The notes beneath the pieces are model-generated. The model did no database searches, was not told the origin of the DNA, and saw only the letters and a program-made list of their open reading frames with translations. Made by a program: the position numbers and the translations under genes. From contig NZ_QYUQ01000002.1 of the NCBI RefSeq assembly GCF_003590835.1, positions 310,001-374,000 of the forward strand: a stretch of 64,000 nt of DNA, written 5' to 3'. Positions 58,841-64,000 of the stretch are shown here, piece after piece. Each line of letters begins with the position of its first letter. The first letter of the stretch is position 1. The DNA is from Noviherbaspirillum sedimenti. GTDB lineage: Bacteria; Pseudomonadota; Gammaproteobacteria; Burkholderiales; Burkholderiaceae_D.

Positions 58841-60220
58841 ATGCAGTCCAATATCATCGAAATCGAATCCCTCGACATGGAAGGCCGCGGCGTCGGCCAC
58901 CTGGCCAACGAAGACGGCACTCCCGGGAAAGTCATTTTCGTCGAAGGCGCCTTGCCGGGCGAGCGCGTCACTTACCAGACCTTCCGCAAGAAGCCCAAGT
59001 GGGAAGCCGCCACCATGGTCGAGCTGCTGCGCGAATCGTCGCTGCGCGTCAAGCCGAAATGCCAGTACTTTGGCATCTGTGGCGGCTGCTCGATGCAGCA
59101 TCTCGAACCTGCGGCGCAAGTAGCGATCAAGCAGCGCGTGCTGGAAGACAACCTGAAACACCTGGGCAAGGTGCAGGCGTCGATGATGCTGCGCCCCATC
59201 TACGGGCCGACCTGGGGCTACCGCTTCCGCGCCCGCATTTCGGTAAAAAATGTCGTCAAGAAGGGCGGGGTGCTGGTCGGCTTCCATGAGCGGCGCTCCA
59301 GCTTCGTTGCCGACATGAAAACCTGCGACATCCTGCCGCCGAATGTTTCGGCGCTGCTGGTGCCGCTGCGTGGCCTGGTGGCGTCGTTGTCGATTCCCGA
59401 GGGCATACCCCAGCTTGAGCTGGCGGTCGGCGCCGGCGAGCATGAAAACGTCACGGTGCTGGTGATGCGCAACATGGCGCCGCTCACCGCCGATGACGAG
59501 GCAAAGCTGAAAGCCTTTGCCGACCAGCACGCGATCCACTGGTGGCTGCAGCCCAAGGGGCCCGACACGGCCTATCCCTTTTATCCGGCCGATTCGCAAC
59601 TGGAGTATGTCCTGCCGGAATTCGGCATCCACATGCCGTTCAGGCCGACCGATTTCACCCAGGTCAACCACCAGATCAACCGCGTGCTGGTGTCGCGCGC
59701 CCTGCGCCTGCTGGACGTGCAGCCGCAAGACCGGGTCGCCGACCTGTTCTGCGGCATCGGCAACTTCACCCTGCCGCTGGCGACCCAGGCGCGCGAAGTA
59801 ATGGGTATCGAAGGCAGCACTGCGCTGACCGAGCGCGCCTTGCAGAATGCCGAATTCAACGGTCTGGCGGCGAGAACCACTTTCCAGTGCCGCAACCTGT
59901 TCGAAATCAGTGCCGAAGATGTGGCAGCCTTGGGCAAGTTCGACCGCATGCTGGTCGACCCGCCGCGCGAAGGCGCGCACGCATTGTCGCTGGCGCTGGC
60001 TGAACTGGCCAGGACGCAGCCGGACATGCTGCCGAAACGGATCGTGTATGTTTCCTGCAATCCGGCCACGCTGGCGCGCGACGCCGGCATCCTGGTGCAT
60101 GAGGCAGGCTATGTGCTGCAAAAGGCGGGGGTGGTCAACATGTTCCCGCATACGGCGCATGTGGAATCGATTGCGGTGTTTGATTTGCCGGAACGGCATT
60201 GGCGACTCCCGGAAGCGTGA
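58841..60220 (+). CDS. rlmD: 23S rRNA (uracil-1939-C5)-methyltransferase RlmD
   Basis: 459 residues. A TRAM domain covers about 1-65. The 4Fe-4S ligands Cys74, Cys80, Cys83 ([10 protein letters not shown]) and Cys162 are in the RlmD positions. SAM motif [16 protein letters not shown] is near 303, and the catalytic segments are [12 protein letters not shown] and [12 protein letters not shown], with the nucleophilic Cys in SCNPATL. It methylates U1939 of 23S rRNA. The 136-nt gap after the exonuclease suggests an independent promoter. Confidence 0.95.
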   Translation: MQSNIIEIESLDMEGRGVGHLANEDGTPGKVIFVEGALPGERVTYQTFRKKPKWEAATMVELLRESSLRVKPKCQYFGICGGCSMQHLEPAAQVAIKQRVLEDNLKHLGKVQASMMLRPIYGPTWGYRFRARISVKNVVKKGGVLVGFHERRSSFVADMKTCDILPPNVSALLVPLRGLVASLSIPEGIPQLELAVGAGEHENVTVLVMRNMAPLTADDEAKLKAFADQHAIHWWLQPKGPDTAYPFYPADSQLEYVLPEFGIHMPFRPTDFTQVNHQINRVLVSRALRLLDVQPQDRVADLFCGIGNFTLPLATQAREVMGIEGSTALTERALQNAEFNGLAARTTFQCRNLFEISAEDVAALGKFDRMLVDPPREGAHALSLALAELARTQPDMLPKRIVYVSCNPATLARDAGILVHEAGYVLQKAGVVNMFPHTAHVESIAVFDLPERHWRLPEA

Positions 60221-60306
60221 AGGATTTCCAATTGGAAAATTGCCGGATATCATGACGGTTTAGCCCAGCAATGTCGGTGGGTTCAAGCTTGGGAAAGTTG
60301 AATAAA

Positions 60307-62679
60307 ATGCACGTCGGCAAGTTCATCAAACTTTTGAGCATTTGTGGCGCGATTCTTGGTCTGTCGGCTTGTGCAACAGGTGTGACCCAGCGCAATGAGG
60401 ATCCGAAGGAATGGGCATTGAATGCGATGGTGGAGGCGAGGAAGTTTTATACCTCGGGAAAAACCGTCGAAGAATACGTGCGGGGCAAGGCGGACGGCGA
60501 CGACAAAAGCATCTACGCTTATTACCTTTGTTCCGGCTTCATCGAAGCGGGCGACCAGATCCGCGCCGAACAGTGCATCGGCATGTACAAGCAAAAAACG
60601 CAGGCATTGGCGAACGATAAAACCAAATCCATGGCCGCCGCCGGTTTCAGCAACAGCCTGGAGCAGCTGCAAATCCAGTACAACCAGCTGTTGCTGGAGC
60701 AGGGCCGCTACAAGGAGGTAGTCGCCAACCTCATGCCTTACGTCCAGCGTGAAGCGACCATGTTCTCCTTTAGCGGGGAAAAAAACCGGAATTTCATCAG
60801 CCGGGCAATCGCGGCGCCGATACTCGCCAGAGCCCAGCGCAACATGGGCGGCATCGAGCCGGTTGTCAAACAAGCGCTGGAAGACTACGTGTCGTTCATC
60901 CGCCTGCCCTCGCGCATCATGAATCCGCGCGGCGGCGCGGTGGTGGCAGCCGAGACGGAATTTTTGCTTGGCCGATATGAAGCCTGTTATCAGACGATCC
61001 CGCGCTCGGCCGTCGGCCTCGATGTGGGCTTGATCAAGCTGTTCAGCGCGCCCTTGAACCAGCTTTACGAAGGCGGGGCGGACGCCATGGAGCGCGTCGC
61101 GAACTTGTATTACCTGCGCCTGCAAGCCTTGTGCGCCTATGAGAGCGGCAAGCTGGAGGAGGCGAAGCAGACTTACCTGGAACTGCTGCAGTTGGAGGAC
61201 ACGAAATACCTCATGGGCCTGCAGCGCCTGGCGAATTACCATCTCGGGCGCATCGATTACGCTAAGGGCGACAAGGAATCGGCCATCGCGTACTGGAAGG
61301 CCGCAATTGCCGCCCTGGAAGCCGAGCGGGCTGCGATCGATTCCGAGGCGGGCCGCATGGGCTATGTCACCAGCAAATCCGAAATGTATGCGCTGCTGAT
61401 CGATGAGCTGGTCGCGCGCGGGCGCGATGCCGAAGCCTTCGAATACGCCGAACGCGCCAAGTCGAGGGCGCTGGTGGACATGCTCGGCACCAAGCTGTCG
61501 GCATCCGGCCAAGGCAAGCCGGGCGCTTTTTCGCAATCCCTGCAGGAGCTGCAAATGTCCGACGCCGCGGAAAATTTCTTGCGGCCGACGCTGACTGCCG
61601 GCGCCAGCCGGACCGCGAATCTGCGGCAGAACATCGTCCGCGGCAATCCGCATCTGGGATCCCTGATTTCCGTCGCGTCGCTGCCGGCGGCACAAGTGCA
61701 AAGTCAACTGAAAGCCGGGGAAACCGTCATCGAGTACTTCGGCGAAGGGGAAAGGCTGTTCGCCTTCGTGGTCACGAAAAAGGCGATCAAGGCGCTGAAG
61801 CTGGACGCGAAACCGGCGCTGGCGCATGCGAAAAATTTCAGGAAAAGCATCACCGACCCCAAGAGCAAGGACTACCTGGCAAATGGCAAAAAACTGTTCG
61901 ACGCGATCATGGCACCGGCATTGTCGTTCGCGGACAAGGGGCCTCTGACCATCATTCCTCATGGCGCCCTGCATTACATACCGTTTGCCGCACTCCACGA
62001 TGGTCGGGCCTATCTGGTCAATAATGCCGAACTACGGGTATTGCCGAGCGCGTCGGTTCTTCCCTTCCTTGGCAAGAACGCGAGTCCCAAAAACAGCGAT
62101 CTGCTCGTGCTGGGCAATCCCGACCTTGGCGATCGCAGCCTTGATTTGCCCGGCGCCGAAGAAGAGGCAAAACTGCTTTCCAGGTTAAATGCGCGATCCA
62201 AACTGCTGTTAAGAAAGCAGGCTTCCGAAACTGCCTTAAGAAAGCTCGGGCCGCAGCATCGGGAAATTCATTTCGCCATGCATGGGAAATTTGCCTCCGA
62301 CAATCCTCTATCATCCGGCTTGTACATGTCGGCGGATGCGGAAAACGATGGCTTGCTGACGGTAGGGGAGCTTTACGATTTGCAGCTCAATGTGGATCTG
62401 GTGGTCCTGTCCGCATGTGAAACCGCGCTTGGCGACGCCTCTCGCGGGGATGATGTGGTTGGCCTGAACCGCGGTTTTCTATACGCCGGCGCCAGTTCGA
62501 TCGTCTCTTCCCTGTGGGAAGTCGATGACCAGGCGACGCGCGATCTGATGCTCGGTTTTTATCAAAACCGGACCGGGTCCGGCAAGGCCGCCGCGCTCAG
62601 ACGTGCGCAACTGAAAATCATTGGCAAGTATCCGCATCCTTACTATTGGGCCGCGTTTCAGATCAGCGGCGTGTTCTGA
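60307..62679 (+). CDS. CHAT-domain (caspase-like) lipoprotein with TPR-like repeats
   Basis: 790 residues from ATG 60307. A lipobox (LGLSACAT) marks Cys22. A helical region of degenerate TPR-like repeats (about 90-430; VANLYYLRLQALCAYESGKL, QRLANYHLGRIDYAKGDKES, EAFEYAERAKSRALVDML) leads to a C-terminal CHAT domain (about 500-790). The catalytic dyad is His659 in IHFAMHGKF and Cys704 in VVLSACETALGDASRGDDVV, as in separase/caspase-clan proteases. The end HPYYWAAFQISGVF is the standard CHAT close. The lipidation signal would place it in the periplasm or outer membrane, unlike most CHAT proteases, which are cytoplasmic. Substrate and role are unknown. A paralogue is convergent 33 nt away. Confidence 0.88.
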   Translation: MHVGKFIKLLSICGAILGLSACATGVTQRNEDPKEWALNAMVEARKFYTSGKTVEEYVRGKADGDDKSIYAYYLCSGFIEAGDQIRAEQCIGMYKQKTQALANDKTKSMAAAGFSNSLEQLQIQYNQLLLEQGRYKEVVANLMPYVQREATMFSFSGEKNRNFISRAIAAPILARAQRNMGGIEPVVKQALEDYVSFIRLPSRIMNPRGGAVVAAETEFLLGRYEACYQTIPRSAVGLDVGLIKLFSAPLNQLYEGGADAMERVANLYYLRLQALCAYESGKLEEAKQTYLELLQLEDTKYLMGLQRLANYHLGRIDYAKGDKESAIAYWKAAIAALEAERAAIDSEAGRMGYVTSKSEMYALLIDELVARGRDAEAFEYAERAKSRALVDMLGTKLSASGQGKPGAFSQSLQELQMSDAAENFLRPTLTAGASRTANLRQNIVRGNPHLGSLISVASLPAAQVQSQLKAGETVIEYFGEGERLFAFVVTKKAIKALKLDAKPALAHAKNFRKSITDPKSKDYLANGKKLFDAIMAPALSFADKGPLTIIPHGALHYIPFAALHDGRAYLVNNAELRVLPSASVLPFLGKNASPKNSDLLVLGNPDLGDRSLDLPGAEEEAKLLSRLNARSKLLLRKQASETALRKLGPQHREIHFAMHGKFASDNPLSSGLYMSADAENDGLLTVGELYDLQLNVDLVVLSACETALGDASRGDDVVGLNRGFLYAGASSIVSSLWEVDDQATRDLMLGFYQNRTGSGKAAALRRAQLKIIGKYPHPYYWAAFQISGVF

Positions 62680-62712
62680 ACGGCAGGGCATTCCTGCTTC
62701 TTGCCGCCGTCG

Positions 62713-64000
62713 TCAGCGCTTGCCCGCCAGCTGGAAGGCCGCCCAGTAATAGGGGTGGGGGTATTTCGCCTTGACTGCCCGCTGCGCCTTCAGCAGGGCA
62801 TCGGACTTGGCGGAGACGCCGACTTCCTTGTAGAAGCGGGTCATCATCTCGTAGGTCGCCTGGTCATCGACTTCCCACAGGCTGGCGATGATGCTGGCGG
62901 CGCCGGCATAGAAGAACCCGCGGGTCAGGCCAATGACGTCGTCGCCGTTGTCGATTTTCCCGAGCCCGGTTTCGCAGGCGCTCAGGGTGACCAGGTCCGC
63001 ATTTAATTCGAGCGAATACAGTTCGTCGACGGTGAGCGTGCCGGTTTCCATGGCGCTGCCTTTTTTTTCCGGCGCGAGGAACAGTCCCGACTGCAGCGGC
63101 TGCTCCGGATTGAACTTGCCATGGCTGGCGAAATGAATCCAGGCGTATTGGGCGCCTTCCGACTTCACGACGGATTTGGTAGCGGCGCCGCGCAGCAAGA
63201 CTTTGGCATCCGGATGCAGACGGGCGATTTCGGCAGCCTCCTTTTGTGCGCCCGGCAGGTCCAGTTGCGGATTGCCGAGGTCCGGATTGCCCAGCACCAG
63301 CAAGCCCTTGCCGGAGGTTTTGCGTCCGTTCAGAAACTTGAGCATGCTGGCGCTGGGCAAGAGGCGGATGCTGTAGCGATCGACCAGGAATTCCTTGCTA
63401 GCGGCGAGTGCATTGAAGGGCAGGTAATGCAGCACGCCGTGCGGGACGATCAAAAGCTTGCCCTCCTTCGGCAGGCCGAGCGGCGCCAGCAGGCGCGCGT
63501 ACAGCTGGCTGCCGAGCGCGTGAAAGTCGCGCGACTGCGGGTTTTGCACTGCTGCGCGCATGCGTCGTGCCTGTTCGGCCAGGCCGGTACCGTCGAGGCG
63601 GACCGCGCGCAAGGCGCCTTGCGTCGCAACGAAGGCGTACAGGTCGCGGCCGAAGTAATAGAATTCGACCAGCGTTTCATCGGGCTGCAGCAGGCCGCGC
63701 AGTTCCGCTTCGCCGATGCCACTGACCGTCACCAGCGAAGCCAGTTCCGGATCCGCCTTGCGCAGCCGCTCGGATGCGGCCGCCATGCTGCGGCGGACTT
63801 GCTGCTGCCGTTCAAGCTGCTGTGCGGTCGCGCTCAGGCGATCGGGGACCGACAGCGCCGCGTTCAGCCGCGTCATTTCCGCCAGCGAGGCGCCGGCAGT
63901 CGTGGACTGGCCGAAATTTTCTTTCGAGGCGAGCATGTCCACCAGGGCGCGCGCCTTGGCGCGTTCGGCGAGTTCGAAGGCTTCGCCATCGCGTCTGGCG
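62713..64000 (-). CDS. CHAT-domain protein, paralogue of the preceding gene (5' end beyond the window)
   Basis: At least 429 residues; the frame runs to the window edge (AFELAERAKARALVDMLAS is coded by 63937-63993). The visible part is the end of a TPR-like region and a complete CHAT domain with His in AWIHFASHGKFNP and Cys in LVTLSACETGLGKIDNGDDV, and the same HPYYWAAFQ ending as its neighbour. The start codon is outside the window. The two genes share order and motifs over the region visible here, so they are probably an old duplication inverted relative to each other. Confidence 0.87.
   Translation of the reverse strand, partial: ARRDGEAFELAERAKARALVDMLASKENFGQSTTAGASLAEMTRLNAALSVPDRLSATAQQLERQQQVRRSMAAASERLRKADPELASLVTVSGIGEAELRGLLQPDETLVEFYYFGRDLYAFVATQGALRAVRLDGTGLAEQARRMRAAVQNPQSRDFHALGSQLYARLLAPLGLPKEGKLLIVPHGVLHYLPFNALAASKEFLVDRYSIRLLPSASMLKFLNGRKTSGKGLLVLGNPDLGNPQLDLPGAQKEAAEIARLHPDAKVLLRGAATKSVVKSEGAQYAWIHFASHGKFNPEQPLQSGLFLAPEKKGSAMETGTLTVDELYSLELNADLVTLSACETGLGKIDNGDDVIGLTRGFFYAGAASIIASLWEVDDQATYEMMTRFYKEVGVSAKSDALLKAQRAVKAKYPHPYYWAAFQLAGKR

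Overview
The window reads as a chromosomal segment of a Gram-negative betaproteobacterium, most likely Burkholderiales and probably Oxalobacteraceae (Herminiimonas, Collimonas, Janthinobacterium or Undibacterium type). The reasons are the acnA / CoA-ester lyase / mdh block facing away from GntR-sdhCDAB-sdhE-gltA-sucAB-lpdA, the DUF2863 protein, a Burkholderia-type trimeric porin, the surE-pcm-nlpD-rpoS order and the moderately high GC. No phage, insertion sequence, integrase or CRISPR array is visible. This assignment is inference from gene content, not from a database search.

The first 30 kb is a mosaic of accessory and envelope genes. It opens with a three-gene ABC efflux system (adaptor, permease, ATPase), a large DUF4153-like membrane protein and an AmpD-type amidase lipoprotein. 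Next come a PEP-CTERM surface protein behind a good sigma-54 promoter, a SagB-type nitroreductase, a 55-residue membrane protein, a divergent Hfq, an HU protein and a HAF-repeat lipoprotein. From about 10.3 to 16.8 kb a DMT exporter and a MocR regulator face a four-gene catabolic operon (SDR, isocitrate-lyase-superfamily enzyme, orphan ABC binding protein, SDR). A tRNA-Pro(GGG) separates it from a minus-strand operon of a porin and a three-subunit flavocytochrome dehydrogenase of the gluconate/sorbitol dehydrogenase type. A redox and quinone-stress patch follows: FMN reductase, two pirins, OsmC, GTP cyclohydrolase II, a YhaJ-like LysR regulator and a broken rhodanese remnant.

From 30 to 47.5 kb lies the TCA-cycle supercluster. 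Aconitase, a small secreted lysine-rich protein, a CoA-ester lyase and malate dehydrogenase run on the minus strand. A GntR/UTRA regulator, succinate dehydrogenase with its flavinylation factor, citrate synthase and the complete 2-oxoglutarate dehydrogenase complex run on the plus strand. The regulator sits at the divergent promoter, next to a perfect AT-rich palindrome that is a good operator candidate.

The last 17 kb holds housekeeping and stress genes: zapE, a PP2C phosphatase, a DUF465 protein, a DinG/YoaA-type helicase, a YcgR/PilZ c-di-GMP effector, surE-pcm-nlpD-rpoS-exonuclease (translationally linked) and rlmD. The window ends in two convergent, paralogous CHAT-domain (caspase-like) proteins, the second cut by the window edge. 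The most unusual items are the CHAT pair, the second Hfq, the sigma-54-driven PEP-CTERM gene, the MocR operon with an orphan binding protein, and the rhodanese fossil.
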